Shown in pieces: positions 9,393 to 18,618 of a stretch of DNA of 64,000 nucleotides. Every line of letters begins with the position of its first letter. Within the stretch, counting starts at the first letter, position 1. The notes beneath the pieces were generated by a model. It was not told the DNA's origin. It did no database searches and saw only the letters and a program-made list of their open reading frames with translations. The stretch comes from Rhizobium sp. C1. GTDB taxonomy: Bacteria > Pseudomonadota > Alphaproteobacteria > Rhizobiales > Rhizobiaceae. Made by a program: the position numbers and the translations under genes. The stretch spans positions 1 to 64,000 of the forward strand of contig NZ_JAJNCY010000005.1 of NCBI RefSeq assembly GCF_021026335.1, in the 5' to 3' direction.

Positions 9393-10235
9393 TCAGCCAA
9401 GCGCCTGGTTGGCCAGTGCATAGACTTTGCGGCGGGCCTGTTCGGCGTCTTCCTTCGCCGGCCGGCGCATGGCGATGCCGCCGCCGACATGAAGAAGGCC
9501 GATTTCGATGAGCCAGGGCGCGATACCCGTTTCGCTGCCGGTATCGACGCGCAGGAACGCGCCGGGACGCGAGGCGGCATGAAAGGCAATGAGAGCACAG
9601 GCGGTCTTGGCGTCCGGCGCAATGACGGGGCCGATGACCTCGCCACGGCCGAACGGGCGGATCGCGGCCCAGGCTTCGATCGTCCCGCCCTTGCGGATGA
9701 CGGCAATCTGCCCGTGTTTCACCAGAGCGTCGATCAGCGCGGATCGATCAGCGCCATAGGCTTCGCGGTCCAGCGCTTTGAGTGCTTGCAGATCACCGGC
9801 CTGCATCGCCTCTACGCCGTCGGGCCGTTCCAATGGGCGAACCTCGCCCTGATGCTGGCGGATGAGTCCGGTGGTCGCGAAGCCGAGCTTTTCATAAAGC
9901 GGCAGGCCTTCCTTCGTGGCGACGAGGCGCAGCGGCCTGTCGCCGGCGAGCGCTATCGCGCGCTCCATCAGCTTGCGTCCGACGCCGAGCCCGCGCATCG
10001 ACTTGTCGACGATGACCATATTGATCGTGGCGCAATCGTCGCCATAGGGCGTGATCAGCGTCGTGCCGGTGACACGGCGGTCGGCATCCATGGCGACAAC
10101 GCCGCCGCTCAATTGCTGGACCAGCTGCCAGTCCTCGCGGCGATGCGGCCAGCTTTCGGCGCGCGAGAGCTCAACCGCTCCGTCAATATGTTCAGGCCCG
10201 AAGGCGACGATGTCGATCTGGTTCTGCATGGGCAT
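9393..10235 (-). CDS. GNAT-family N-acetyltransferase (paralogue of the protein at 19965-20867)
   Basis: A 280-residue protein with an N-terminal GNAT domain. The acetyl-CoA loop is around VDKSMRGLGVGRKLMERAI, and the LPLYEKLGF segment that usually ends the fold follows. A C-terminal second half (about 130-280) resembles a second, degenerate GNAT-like domain. It shares architecture and the end motif (YALANQALG against YSLASQTLG) with another gene 10 kb away. The start may be the ATG at 10235 or at 10229; AGGAAAGGGA precedes both. It is the first gene before the aminotransferase. Acceptor unknown, with the amine substrate of the pathway a candidate. Confidence 0.82.
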   Translation of the reverse strand: MPMQNQIDIVAFGPEHIDGAVELSRAESWPHRREDWQLVQQLSGGVVAMDADRRVTGTTLITPYGDDCATINMVIVDKSMRGLGVGRKLMERAIALAGDRPLRLVATKEGLPLYEKLGFATTGLIRQHQGEVRPLERPDGVEAMQAGDLQALKALDREAYGADRSALIDALVKHGQIAVIRKGGTIEAWAAIRPFGRGEVIGPVIAPDAKTACALIAFHAASRPGAFLRVDTGSETGIAPWLIEIGLLHVGGGIAMRRPAKEDAEQARRKVYALANQALG

Positions 10236-10540
10236 TCCCTTTCCTGATCTGAAGTGTCGGCGAGGACGGGGAAGCTATTCATCTGAATGGCAAGGCCGGC
10301 GCACTATCTTTCGCCGAAGCGAACGGGCAGCGCCGCATCTTATGCTGCAACCCCGGAAGAACAGGGGTTTGAAAGGTCCGATTACGGGTCAGGGGAAGGC
10401 TCTGCCGTGCAATAGTGTGCCAAAGGGGATGGCAGATTAAAAACTTTGTGCTTCCGGGACGGGTGAATTCGCGCAATCGAGGCGGGAGAAGTCGGCCTAT
10501 GATCTAAGCAATGAAACATGAAAGCCAGAGGAAGAACGTC
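10236..10540. promoter_or_regulatory. Divergent promoter region
   Basis: About 300 bases between the divergent acetyltransferase and HAD hydrolase genes, expected to hold promoters for both. A small inverted repeat, AACCCC (10349-10354) with GGGGTT (10364-10369), is present. I cannot assign it a role, and I see no gene here. Confidence 0.35.
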
Positions 10541-11209
10541 ATGGCCCCCTTTCGCCCGAAATACATCTCCTTCGACTGCTACGGTACGCTGATCAATTTC
10601 GACATGGCGGGCGCCGCCCGCGATCTTTATGGCGATCGTCTCGATGCTGAGACCATGAACAAGTTCATCAAGAACTTCTCCGCCTACCGTCTGGATGAGA
10701 TCATGGGCGCCTGGAAGCCCTATGCGGAGGTCGTGCACAATTCGCTGTCGCGCACCTGCAAGGCCAATGGCGTGACTTTCAAGGATGAAGACGCACAGAT
10801 GGTCTACGAGCGCGTGCCAACCTGGGGTCCGCATGCCGACGTGCCGGCCGGTCTCGCCAAGGTGGCGAAGGAAATTCCCCTCGTCATTCTTTCCAACGCC
10901 ATGAACTCGCAGATCATGTCGAATGTCGAAAAGCTCGGCGCGCCCTTCCACAAGGTTTATACTGCGGAGCAGGCGCAGGCCTACAAGCCGCGCTTCAAGG
11001 CCTTTGAATACATGTTCGACATGCTCGGCTGCGGCCCGGAAGACATGCTGCACGTCTCCTCGTCCTTCCGCTATGACCTCATGTCTGCCCATGATCTCGG
11101 TATCAAGAACAAGGTCTGGGTCAATCGCGGCCATGAGCCGGCTAACCCGTATTACGGCTATACCGAGATCGCCGACATTTCCGGCCTGCCGGGTGTTGTG
11201 GGTCTTTGA
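10541..11209 (+). CDS. Haloacid dehalogenase-like hydrolase (type II dehalogenase group)
   Basis: A 222-residue HAD-superfamily protein with the nucleophile Asp in FDCYGTL (residue 12), motif II Ser in LSNAMN, motif III Lys in YKPRFKAFEYMF, and an acidic motif IV region after SSSFRYDLMSAHDLG. The arrangement resembles type II 2-haloacid dehalogenases and related phosphatases. I chose the ATG at 10541 because AGAGGAAG sits just before it; an ATG 10 codons earlier lacks a clear site. It is followed 16 bases later by the PuuB-like oxidase, and this pairing suggests a shared role in amine catabolism. The reaction cannot be fixed from sequence. Confidence 0.8.
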   Translation: MAPFRPKYISFDCYGTLINFDMAGAARDLYGDRLDAETMNKFIKNFSAYRLDEIMGAWKPYAEVVHNSLSRTCKANGVTFKDEDAQMVYERVPTWGPHADVPAGLAKVAKEIPLVILSNAMNSQIMSNVEKLGAPFHKVYTAEQAQAYKPRFKAFEYMFDMLGCGPEDMLHVSSSFRYDLMSAHDLGIKNKVWVNRGHEPANPYYGYTEIADISGLPGVVGL

Positions 11210-11225
11210 CCAGAAAGCAGATGCG

Positions 11226-12500
11226 ATGAAATTCGTCTCCTATTGGCATGATACGGCACCGGCCTTTGCCGGTGCGGCTGAGGGTCCGGTCAGCGGTCAC
11301 TACGATGTTGCCGTCATCGGCGCGGGCTTTACGGGGCTCGCGGCGGCGCGGCAGCTTGCCAAACAGGGGGCGAAGGTCGTCGTGCTGGAGGCGGAGCGCG
11401 TGGGCTTCGGCGCCTCCGGCCGCAATGGCGGCCACCTGAACAACGGGCTCGCGCATAGCTATCTCGGCGCGAAAGCCGAGCTTGGGAAGGAGCGTGCGAT
11501 TGCGCTCTATCATGCGCTGGACGATTCCATCGATACAATCGAGGCACTGATTGCCGAAGAAGGCATCGATTGCAATTTCCGCCGATCGGGCAAGCTGAAG
11601 CTGGCCTCGAAACCGAAGCACTTCGAGGCGATTGCGCGCAATTTCGAGGCGTTGAACAAGGAATGCGATCCGGACACGGCGCTGCTGTCGCCGGAGGACC
11701 TCCGCCACGAAGTCGGCTCGCCATTCCATGGCGCGATGCTGTCGAAGAAGAGCGCCATGATGCATATGGGCCGCTATGTCGTCGGGCTTGCTGACGCCGC
11801 CGTCCGCCATGGCGCGACGATCTTTGAAGCGACGACCGTGACCGGGCACAGCGAGGTCAAAGGGACGCACACGCTCCAAACTTCGGCAGGCAGCATCACC
11901 GCCGCCAATGTCGTCATGGCGACCGGCGCCTACACGACGAAGAACTTCACCTGGTTCCGCCGCCGCATCATCGCCGTCGGCAGCTTCCTGATTGCCACGC
12001 GGCCGCTGAGCGACGCAGAAATTCAGGCGGTCATGCCGGGCAACCGTACCTGCGTCAACACGATGAATATCGGCAATTACTGGCGGCTCGCGCCCGACAA
12101 TCGCCTGATCTTCGGCGGCCGCGCGCGCTTTTCGGCGACGTCAGACCAGCGTTCCGATTCCAAGAGCGGGGAGATCCTGCGCGAAAGCATGGAACGCATC
12201 TTCCCGCAACTGAAAGGCATCGATATCGACTATTGCTGGGGCGGGCTCGTTGACATGACGGCCGACCGCTACCCCCGCGCCGGCTTCCATGACGGTCTCT
12301 GGTACGCCATGGGCTATTCCGGCCACGGGGCGCAACTGTCGACCCATCTCGGTATGACGATCGCCGACGCCATTCTCGGCAAGACCGATCGCAACCCGAT
12401 GAAAGACTACCCCTGGCCCGCCGTCCCCGGCCATTTCGGCAAGCCCTGGTTCCTGCCGCTGGTGGGCCAGTACTACAAGATGCTCGACAGGTTTCAGTGA
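11226..12500 (+). CDS. FAD-dependent oxidoreductase, gamma-glutamylputrescine oxidase-like (PuuB type)
   Basis: A 424-residue flavoenzyme of the DAO superfamily. It has the GAGFTG dinucleotide motif near residue 33, VVLEAERVGFGASGRNGGH (the covalent-FAD/PuuB subgroup signature), and a C-terminal MGYSGHGAQLSTHLG motif. PuuB-type enzymes oxidise an acylated diamine to an aminoaldehyde with release of ammonia and hydrogen peroxide. The start at 11226 follows the HAD gene by 16 bases. Together with GabD-like and PuuC-like dehydrogenases nearby, it suggests a polyamine-like route. The acylating partner (a PuuA-type glutamine-synthetase homologue) is absent from the window, so the true substrate may be a different N-acylated amine. 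Confidence 0.82.
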   Translation: MKFVSYWHDTAPAFAGAAEGPVSGHYDVAVIGAGFTGLAAARQLAKQGAKVVVLEAERVGFGASGRNGGHLNNGLAHSYLGAKAELGKERAIALYHALDDSIDTIEALIAEEGIDCNFRRSGKLKLASKPKHFEAIARNFEALNKECDPDTALLSPEDLRHEVGSPFHGAMLSKKSAMMHMGRYVVGLADAAVRHGATIFEATTVTGHSEVKGTHTLQTSAGSITAANVVMATGAYTTKNFTWFRRRIIAVGSFLIATRPLSDAEIQAVMPGNRTCVNTMNIGNYWRLAPDNRLIFGGRARFSATSDQRSDSKSGEILRESMERIFPQLKGIDIDYCWGGLVDMTADRYPRAGFHDGLWYAMGYSGHGAQLSTHLGMTIADAILGKTDRNPMKDYPWPAVPGHFGKPWFLPLVGQYYKMLDRFQ

Positions 12501-12520
12501 CACATCTCCCAAGGTAAACA

Positions 12521-12552
12521 GAAGGCGCGGATTGGAAACGATCCGCGCCTTC
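12521..12552. terminator. Bidirectional terminator hairpin
   Basis: GAAGGCGCGGAT (12521-12532) and ATCCGCGCCTTC (12541-12552) form a perfect 12-base-pair stem with an 8-base loop. It sits between the convergent ends of the PuuB-like and RpiB-like genes. The position and length make it a good terminator for both strands, though the T-rich tail is weak. Confidence 0.7.
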
Positions 12553-12556
12553 GTCT

Positions 12557-13057
12557 CTATAGGTCGTCTGAAAGGCCTTCCGGCAGGGCACGATCAATAT
12601 TTCGAAGCTGATCCTCGAGAGTGGCAATCATAGCCACCCGCAGAGCATGTCGGCCGCCCTCGAACTGGGCACCGAGAAATGCATCGACGATATCGAGAGC
12701 TAGCCCTTCGCCGACCACTCGCGCACCAATGGATATCATATTGGCGTTGTTGTGCTGACGAATCATGCGAGCGGAGAATGTATCCGCACAGACGCCGCAA
12801 CGTATGCCTTTGACTTTATTGGCTGCCATCATGATACCCTGACCGGTGCCGCATAAGACGATACCGAACTGGCAGTCTCCTGAGGCGACGAGCGATGCTG
12901 CGGCCTCGCCGTGTTGAGGATAGTGGGTGCTTTCAGGGGTTGTTGGTCCGATATCAACCGGCTCCCAGCCCTGCTTGGCGATGTGACGGGCGATGGAATG
13001 CCGAAGCTCGATCGCGGAGTGGTCGCTCGACAGCACAATACGTTTGGTTTTGGTCAT
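12557..13057 (-). CDS. RpiB/LacAB-family sugar-phosphate isomerase
   Basis: A 166-residue isomerase of the RpiB/LacA/LacB family. It has the phosphate/sugar-binding start LSSDHSAIELR, the catalytic-loop segment FGIVLCGTGQGIMMAANKVKGIR with the Cys used as base in RpiB, and the HNNANMISIGARVVG motif. Members interconvert aldose and ketose phosphates such as ribose-5-P, allose-6-P or tetrose phosphates. Start at 13057 after AAGGAT. It stands alone here among amine genes. The transketolase systems 18 kb away could use its product, but that link is speculative. Confidence 0.88.
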   Translation of the reverse strand: MTKTKRIVLSSDHSAIELRHSIARHIAKQGWEPVDIGPTTPESTHYPQHGEAAASLVASGDCQFGIVLCGTGQGIMMAANKVKGIRCGVCADTFSARMIRQHNNANMISIGARVVGEGLALDIVDAFLGAQFEGGRHALRVAMIATLEDQLRNIDRALPEGLSDDL

Positions 13058-13112
13058 GATACGCGATCCTTTTGTCAGGGCCACTTTGATCATGCTGAGG
13101 CAAAGGATCAAG

Positions 13113-13134
13113 AGGGCGGCCTTTCGACCGCCCT
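13113..13134 (-). terminator. Terminator hairpin after the GabD-like gene
   Basis: AGGGCGG (13113-13119) pairs with CCGCCCT (13128-13134) around an 8-base loop, about 10 bases beyond the stop of the aldehyde dehydrogenase gene on the minus strand. It closes the seven-gene operon that starts with the ArgE-like gene. The following bases are only mildly T-rich. Confidence 0.55.
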
Positions 13135-13144
13135 GTGCATGTTC

Positions 13145-14602
13145 TCAGCCCAACCCACCCATATGGAAGCTCTTCGTTTCCAGATATTCCTCGATCCCCA
13201 TCTGTGCGCCCTCGCGGCCGAGGCCGGATTGCTTGACGCCGCCAAAGGGGGCGACTTCCATGGAGATGAGGCCGGTGTTCAGCGCGACCATGCCAAATTC
13301 CAGCGCTTCGCCGACGCGCCAGGCGCGCTTCATGCTCTCGGTATAGAAATAGGAGGCGAGACCGAAGGGCGTGCCGTTGGCAATGGCAATCGCCTCTTCT
13401 TCCGTCTCGAAGCGGAAGAGCGGTGCGACGGGGCCGAAGGTTTCTTCGGTTGCGAGTTCCATTTCGGTCGTCGCGCCCGTCAGCACGAGCGGGGCGGTAT
13501 ATTGCGCGCCGTCCGGCATGGCGGGCGTCTCGGTGATGATCTTGGCGCCCTTCGCCAGCGCATCCGCCACATGGCGCTCGATCTTTTCGATGGCGGCGGC
13601 GTTGATCATCGGGCCGATGGAGACACCGGTCTCAGTGCCCGGACCGACTTTCATCGCATCGACGCGGGCCTTCAGCTTCGCGGCAAAGGCATCGTAGACG
13701 CCCGACTGCACGAGGATGCGGTTGGCGCAGACGCAGGTCTGGCCGCCATTGCGGAATTTCGAGGCGAGTGCGCCTTCGATGGCGAGATCGAGATCCGCGT
13801 CATCGAAGACGATGAACGGCGCATTGCCGCCGAGTTCCAGGCTCAGCCGCTTGACGCTGTCGGCCGCGCCGCGCATCAGCAGCGAGCCGACGCGGGTCGA
13901 GCCGGTGAAGGAGATCTTGCGCACCGTCTCGTTGGCCATCAGTTCGTTGCCGATCTCCGCCGGCATGCCGGTGACAATGTTGATGACGCCGGCCGGAATG
14001 CCTGCGCGTTCGGCGAGCACGCCCAGCGCCAGCGCCGAATAGGGCGTGAATTCCGACGGCTTGATGACGACCGTGCAGCCGGCGGCAAGCGCAGGCGCGA
14101 CCTTGCGGGTGATCATCGCATTGGGGAAGTTCCACGGCGTGATGATTCCGCAGACGCCGACCGCCTCCTTCAGCACGATGATGCGGCGGTCGCGCGTGGG
14201 CGCGGGGATGGTGTGGCCGTTGATGCGGCGGGCTTCCTCGGCAAACCATTTGACGAAGGAGGCGCCGTAGCGGATTTCGCCGCGCGCCTCGTCCAGCGGC
14301 TTGCCCTGTTCCGACGTCAGGATCAGCGCCAGGTCTTCGAGGTTTTCGATCATCAGATCGAACCATTTTTCGATGATCAGGGCGCGCTCGGCGTTGGTCT
14401 TGGCCTTCCAGACCTTGAAGGCAGCGTCTGCCGCGACGATGGCCGCACGGGTCTCTTCGCCGCCCATGTCGGGAACGGTGCCGATGGCGGCCTGCGTGGC
14501 CGGGTCGATGACATCGACGGTCTTGCCGGAGCGGGCGGCGATCCATTCGCCCTTGATGAGGCCGGCCTGACGGAGAAGGCTTTGGTCCTTGAGGTTCAGC
14601 AT
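13145..14602 (-). CDS. gabD: NAD(P)-dependent succinate-semialdehyde dehydrogenase-like aldehyde dehydrogenase
   Basis: A 485-residue aldehyde dehydrogenase with TPWNFP (Asn transition-state residue), general base E256 in LSLELGGN, nucleophile C290 in NGGQTCVCANR, and the C-terminal PFGGVKQSGLGREG. Length and the GGQTCVCANR context match GabD, which oxidises succinate semialdehyde to succinate, the last step of GABA/putrescine breakdown. Two cysteines, 290 and 292, lie close together, as in GabD redox regulation. It starts 10 bases after the TtuC-like gene and is last in a seven-gene operon. Related semialdehydes remain possible substrates. Confidence 0.85.
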   Translation of the reverse strand: MLNLKDQSLLRQAGLIKGEWIAARSGKTVDVIDPATQAAIGTVPDMGGEETRAAIVAADAAFKVWKAKTNAERALIIEKWFDLMIENLEDLALILTSEQGKPLDEARGEIRYGASFVKWFAEEARRINGHTIPAPTRDRRIIVLKEAVGVCGIITPWNFPNAMITRKVAPALAAGCTVVIKPSEFTPYSALALGVLAERAGIPAGVINIVTGMPAEIGNELMANETVRKISFTGSTRVGSLLMRGAADSVKRLSLELGGNAPFIVFDDADLDLAIEGALASKFRNGGQTCVCANRILVQSGVYDAFAAKLKARVDAMKVGPGTETGVSIGPMINAAAIEKIERHVADALAKGAKIITETPAMPDGAQYTAPLVLTGATTEMELATEETFGPVAPLFRFETEEEAIAIANGTPFGLASYFYTESMKRAWRVGEALEFGMVALNTGLISMEVAPFGGVKQSGLGREGAQMGIEEYLETKSFHMGGLG

Positions 14603-14612
14603 GGGTCTGTCC

Positions 14613-15662
14613 TTATTCAGCGGTGAGCGCGGCGATGACCGCAGCAGTGATCGTGTCGGTCGAGTCCTTGCCCGGAACGGTGCCGATGCCCTTCGCGGTG
14701 ACGGCGGAAAGTGCCGCCATGACGCGGGCGGCCGCATCCCTTTCGCCTAAGTGATCGAGCATCATCGCGCCGGACCAGATCGTCGCCATGGGGTTGGCGA
14801 TGCCCTTTCCGGCAATGTCCGGTGCGGAGCCGTGGACAGGCTCGAACATGGAAGGCGCGGAGCGGTCGGGGTTGATATTGGCGGAGGCCGCAAAACCGAG
14901 GCCGCCCTGAATGGCGGCACCCAGATCGGTCAGGATGTCGCCGAAGAGGTTGGAGGCCACGATGACGTCAAGGCTTTCCGGTGCCATGACCATGCGGGCG
15001 GCGAGCGCATCGACATGATAGCTCGTCACCTCGACATCCGGGTATTCGGCGGCGAGTTGCTTCGTGATCTCGTCCCAGAAGACCATGGAGTACTTCTGCG
15101 CATTGGACTTGGTGACGGAGGCGAGCTTGCCGCGCCGCGCGCGGGCCTGCTCGAAGCCGAAGCGGATGATGCGCTCGACGCCCTTTCGGGTGAAGATCGA
15201 GGTCTCGACGGCGACCTCGTTGTCCATGCCCTGATGGACACGCCCGCCAGCGCCCGAATATTCGCCTTCGGTGTTCTCGCGAATGCAGAGAATGTCGAAG
15301 CCCTCTGCCTTCAGCGGGCCTTGCACACCCGGCAGCAGCCGGTGCGGGCGGATATTGGCATATTGCACGAAGGCCTTGCGGATCGGCAGCAGCAGGCCGT
15401 GGAGCGAGACCGAATCCGGCACCTCCGCCGGCCAGCCGACCGCGCCGAGAAGGATGGCGTCGAAGGGACGCAGCGTCTCGATCCCGTCTTCCGGCATCAT
15501 CCGGCCGGTCTCCTTATAGAACGCGCAGGACCACGGGAATTCCGTCGCCGCCAGTGTGAAGCCAGACGTCTTGGCAACGGTTTGCAGCACAGCCCAGGCG
15601 GCGTCCGTGACGTCGCGGCCGATGCCGTCGCCGGGGATCAATGCGATCGTGTGGGTTTTCAT
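14613..15662 (-). CDS. Isocitrate/isopropylmalate dehydrogenase-family enzyme, tartrate dehydrogenase-like (TtuC type)
   Basis: A 349-residue NAD-dependent beta-decarboxylating dehydrogenase. Family marks are IPGDGIGRDVT at the N-terminus, CIRENTEGEYSG, the catalytic Lys region SVTKSNAQKYSM, and the metal-binding stretch ASNLFGDILTDLGAAIQGG. The HGLLLPIRKAFVQYANIRP segment is typical of tartrate dehydrogenase/D-malate dehydrogenase rather than LeuB. These enzymes oxidise tartrate, D-malate or related 2-hydroxyacids. Start at 15662 after AGGATGAAGAG. It sits between two aldehyde dehydrogenases in one operon, so the physiological 2-hydroxyacid may be a pathway intermediate. Confidence 0.85.
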   Translation of the reverse strand: MKTHTIALIPGDGIGRDVTDAAWAVLQTVAKTSGFTLAATEFPWSCAFYKETGRMMPEDGIETLRPFDAILLGAVGWPAEVPDSVSLHGLLLPIRKAFVQYANIRPHRLLPGVQGPLKAEGFDILCIRENTEGEYSGAGGRVHQGMDNEVAVETSIFTRKGVERIIRFGFEQARARRGKLASVTKSNAQKYSMVFWDEITKQLAAEYPDVEVTSYHVDALAARMVMAPESLDVIVASNLFGDILTDLGAAIQGGLGFAASANINPDRSAPSMFEPVHGSAPDIAGKGIANPMATIWSGAMMLDHLGERDAAARVMAALSAVTAKGIGTVPGKDSTDTITAAVIAALTAE

Positions 15663-15672
15663 CTCTTCATCC

Positions 15673-17136
15673 TCAAAGACTGATGAGTACGCTCTTGCTT
15701 TTGCGATTGGCCTCATAGGCCTCGCGGCCGAGGTCCTTGCCGATACCGGAGCGCTTGTAGCCGCCGGTGGGCAGGATGTGGTCACGCGAGCGGCTGTAGC
15801 GGTTGACCCAGACCGTGCCGGCTTCCAGCGCGCGGGCGAAACGCAGCGTGCGGGAGAGATCCGAGGTGAAGAGACCAGAGGCGAGGCCGTAGATGGGGTG
15901 GGCGGAAAGGGCAAGCGCTTCCTCTTCCGTCTCAAAGGTCTGGACGGTGAGAACGGGACCGAAGATTTCCTCGACAATCGCCGGATTGTACTGCGTCACG
16001 CCCGAAATCAGCGTCGGTGCGTAGAAATAGCCGGCGCCCTCCATCTCTAAGCCGCCCGTCAGGCATTCGCCGCCGGCGGCCTTCGCAGCCTCCACGATGC
16101 TGGCGATGCGGCCGCGCTGGCGCTCGGAAATGATGGGCGAATATTGTGTCGCCGCCTCCCAGGTCGGGCCGGGGCGGGCGGCCTGCATGCGGACGATGAT
16201 CGCGGCGATGAGCTCTTCGGCGACCGATTTCTCGACGATCAGCCGCGTACCGGCGACGCAGGCCTGTCCGGCGTTGAAGATGACGCTGCCGGCAATCGCG
16301 GCGGCAGCCTTGTCCAGATCGGCATCGGCAAAAACGAGCTGCGGGCTCTTGCCGCCCAGCTCCAGCGTCATCGGCTTGACGCCGGTGCGGGCAATGTTCT
16401 CCATGATGGCCGCGCCGGCGCGGGTCGAGCCGGTGAAGCTTACCTTGGCGATATCGGCATGGCCGGTCAGCGCATTGCCGGTCGTCGGGCCGTCGCCAAG
16501 AACGACGTTGATGAGGCCCGCGGGAATCCCCGCCTTGACGGCCAGTTGCGCCATGTAGACGGTCGAAAAGGGCGTCATTTCGGACGGCTTGATGACGACG
16601 GCGTTGCCGGCGGCAAGTGCCGGGCCGAGCTTCCAGCCGGCCATGGAAATGGGGAAGTTCCACGGCGTGATCGCACCCACCACGCCATAAGGTTCGCTGA
16701 TCGTCATGCCGAATGTGGCGTCATCGGTCGGCACGACATCGCTGCCTTCCTTGTCGGCGAACTCGGCGAAGAACCGGATCTGCTCTGCTGTGACCGCAAT
16801 GTCGCCGGCCACAAGCTGGCCGACGGGGCGAGTTGAGGACAGCGCCTCGATCTTCGCCAGCGTTTCGGCTTCCGCTTCGATCAGGTCTGCCCAGGCCTGC
16901 AGCGCTTTCGTGCGTTCGCGCGGGCGGATGCCGCCCCAATTGCTGGATTTCAGCGCCGCCTTGGCATTTTCAACCGCATGGTTCACGAGTTCCGCATCGG
17001 CGACCGGGCAATGGGCATAGGCCTTGCCGTCGGAGGGGCGATGCATGTCGAGTCCGTCGCGAGCCTCGATCAGCTTTCCGCCGATGAAATGACCGATCGG
17101 CAGGGCAAGCGTGTCGGGGTTGAAACTGAGGCTCAT
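15673..17136 (-). CDS. Aldehyde dehydrogenase (PuuC/betaine-aldehyde dehydrogenase-like)
   Basis: A 487-residue aldehyde dehydrogenase with TPWNFP, general base E259 in TLELGGKS, nucleophile C293 in [11 protein letters not shown], and a C-terminal [17 protein letters not shown]. This sequence type acts on aminoaldehydes such as gamma-glutamyl-aminobutyraldehyde or betaine aldehyde. It starts 166 bases after the cupin gene and is followed at 10-base spacing by the TtuC-like and GabD-like genes. Working after a PuuB-like oxidase is a reasonable guess; the exact aldehyde is unknown. Confidence 0.88.
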   Translation of the reverse strand: MSLSFNPDTLALPIGHFIGGKLIEARDGLDMHRPSDGKAYAHCPVADAELVNHAVENAKAALKSSNWGGIRPRERTKALQAWADLIEAEAETLAKIEALSSTRPVGQLVAGDIAVTAEQIRFFAEFADKEGSDVVPTDDATFGMTISEPYGVVGAITPWNFPISMAGWKLGPALAAGNAVVIKPSEMTPFSTVYMAQLAVKAGIPAGLINVVLGDGPTTGNALTGHADIAKVSFTGSTRAGAAIMENIARTGVKPMTLELGGKSPQLVFADADLDKAAAAIAGSVIFNAGQACVAGTRLIVEKSVAEELIAAIIVRMQAARPGPTWEAATQYSPIISERQRGRIASIVEAAKAAGGECLTGGLEMEGAGYFYAPTLISGVTQYNPAIVEEIFGPVLTVQTFETEEEALALSAHPIYGLASGLFTSDLSRTLRFARALEAGTVWVNRYSRSRDHILPTGGYKRSGIGKDLGREAYEANRKSKSVLISL

Positions 17137-17302
17137 GGGGGCTGTTCCTTTCGGTCTTTGCAGAAGACTACCGGGAACGTGCGAGCACGAACGGTTGCGT
17201 GAGCCACGCTCCTCCGCCGTTTCTTGCGTTTTGAGGCCGGGCGGCAGACAAATCTTTTGCTGCCGCGCCTGCGCAGTGATGGGGAGGCAATGCTCCGTTG
17301 CG

Positions 17303-17656
17303 TCAGTTGACGACGACGTAGATCTTGCGCACCGTTTCGATCGTCTTCCAGATGCCGGTAAAGCCGGGCTTCATGACAAAGCTGTCGCCCGCCTTGTAAA
17401 TCACCGGTTCGCCGCCATCGGGCGTAATTTCGACGACGCCGGACAGGATATGGCAGAACTCGAAGACCTCGCCCTTGATCGATTTGGTTTCGCCAGGCGT
17501 CGCTTCCCACACGCCGGAGAGAACCTTGCCGTCCTTGGCCTCGTCCATGGCCCAGGTCTTGAAGGCCGGCGATCCTGCGATCAGACGCTCCGGCAGCGGT
17601 CCGGATTCCTTGGGGTTGAAGGTCGGGTTCGGGTCGAGCGTTTTCAGGAGAGACAT
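17303..17656 (-). CDS. Small cupin-domain protein (EutQ-like/DUF861 type)
   Basis: A 117-residue single cupin barrel. The stretch FEFCHILSGVVEITPDGGEP followed by YKAGDSFVMKPGFTGIW shows the two cupin motifs of the DUF861/EutQ-like group. In that group the metal-binding histidines are mostly lost, and here only one His is seen in motif 1. The start at 17656 follows AGGAA. It is a passenger of the catabolic operon, 26 bases after the reductase gene. Possible roles are small-ligand sensing or an isomerisation, but no function can be assigned. Confidence 0.75.
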   Translation of the reverse strand: MSLLKTLDPNPTFNPKESGPLPERLIAGSPAFKTWAMDEAKDGKVLSGVWEATPGETKSIKGEVFEFCHILSGVVEITPDGGEPVIYKAGDSFVMKPGFTGIWKTIETVRKIYVVVN

Positions 17657-17682
17657 AGTGTTCCTTTCGAGGGTTGTTCGGG

Positions 17683-18606
17683 TCAATAGCCGCGTACGCG
17701 GTCGACAAGACCGATGGGATCGCGGCCGGAGAGATGCAGCTGGATATTCTCTATGACGGCGCGGGCCGCCGTTTCCGGCTGGGTGACACTGGCAATATGC
17801 GGGGTGAGGATGATCTTCGGATGCCGCCAGAGCGGATGATCGGCGGGTAGGGGCTCCGGATCGGTGACATCGATCATGGCCGCAGAGAGGTGGTCGCTGT
17901 CCAGCGCCTCAATGAGCGCGCTCTGATCGAGCTGCGGGCCGCGCCCCGTATGGATCAGCGCAGCCCCTTGCGGAAGTTTCGCAAAGAGATCGGCGTTCAG
18001 GAACCCGCGCGTTTCTTCCGTCAGCGGCAGCAGGCAGACGAGTATGTCGGTTTGCGCCAGCATGGTCTCAAGCCCGGCCGCACCGTGATGGCAGGTGACG
18101 CCATCAAGCTCACGCGGGCTGCGGCTCCAGCCGGACAGCGGGAAGCCGAGCGGCTTCAGCCGATCGAGCACTGCCTGTGCCAGCATGCCAAGGCCAAGAA
18201 TGCCGACGCGACGGTCTTGCGCCTGCATCTGCGGCATCGACAACCAGACTCCCTGCCGCTGCCGGTCGAGATAGGCGGGCAGATTACGATGCAGGGCAAG
18301 CGTGGCCAGCAGCACATATTCCTGCATCATCCGCACGATCCCGTCCTCGACCATGCGCACGACCTTCACATGCTCGGGAATCGCCGCGAGATTAAGCTGG
18401 TCGACGCCCGCCCCGATCGAAAAGAGGATTTCGAGATTGCGGTAGCGCGCCAGATCGGCGGGCGCCGTCCAGGTGATGAGATAGCGCACGGCGTCGGCAT
18501 CGACGCTCGCCGCATCCATGCTGAAGGGGATCTCGGGCAGGGCCTGCGCGAAGGCATCGGCAAAGATTGTGCCGCGCCTGGCGTCCGAATTGAAGAGAAA
18601 GGTCAT
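17683..18606 (-). CDS. D-2-hydroxyacid dehydrogenase, glyoxylate/hydroxypyruvate reductase A-like
   Basis: A 307-residue NAD(P)-dependent reductase of the D-2-hydroxyacid family. It has a GLGMLAQAV nucleotide motif (about 137-145), [21 protein letters not shown], the [17 protein letters not shown] segment with substrate-binding Arg, and [12 protein letters not shown] with the catalytic His. The short [10 protein letters not shown]-like segment near residue 65 ([10 protein letters not shown]) is typical of GhrA. Such enzymes reduce glyoxylate, hydroxypyruvate or other 2-oxoacids. It starts 12 bases after the ArgE-like stop, within the same operon. Its physiological 2-oxoacid is unknown. Confidence 0.85.
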   Translation of the reverse strand: MTFLFNSDARRGTIFADAFAQALPEIPFSMDAASVDADAVRYLITWTAPADLARYRNLEILFSIGAGVDQLNLAAIPEHVKVVRMVEDGIVRMMQEYVLLATLALHRNLPAYLDRQRQGVWLSMPQMQAQDRRVGILGLGMLAQAVLDRLKPLGFPLSGWSRSPRELDGVTCHHGAAGLETMLAQTDILVCLLPLTEETRGFLNADLFAKLPQGAALIHTGRGPQLDQSALIEALDSDHLSAAMIDVTDPEPLPADHPLWRHPKIILTPHIASVTQPETAARAVIENIQLHLSGRDPIGLVDRVRGY

Positions 18607-18618
18607 CGGTTTGTTGTC

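Noticed and set aside
10349-10369. Six-base hairpin AACCCC/GGGGTT as a terminator
   Set aside because: It lies between divergent genes where no transcript should end, and the stem is short.
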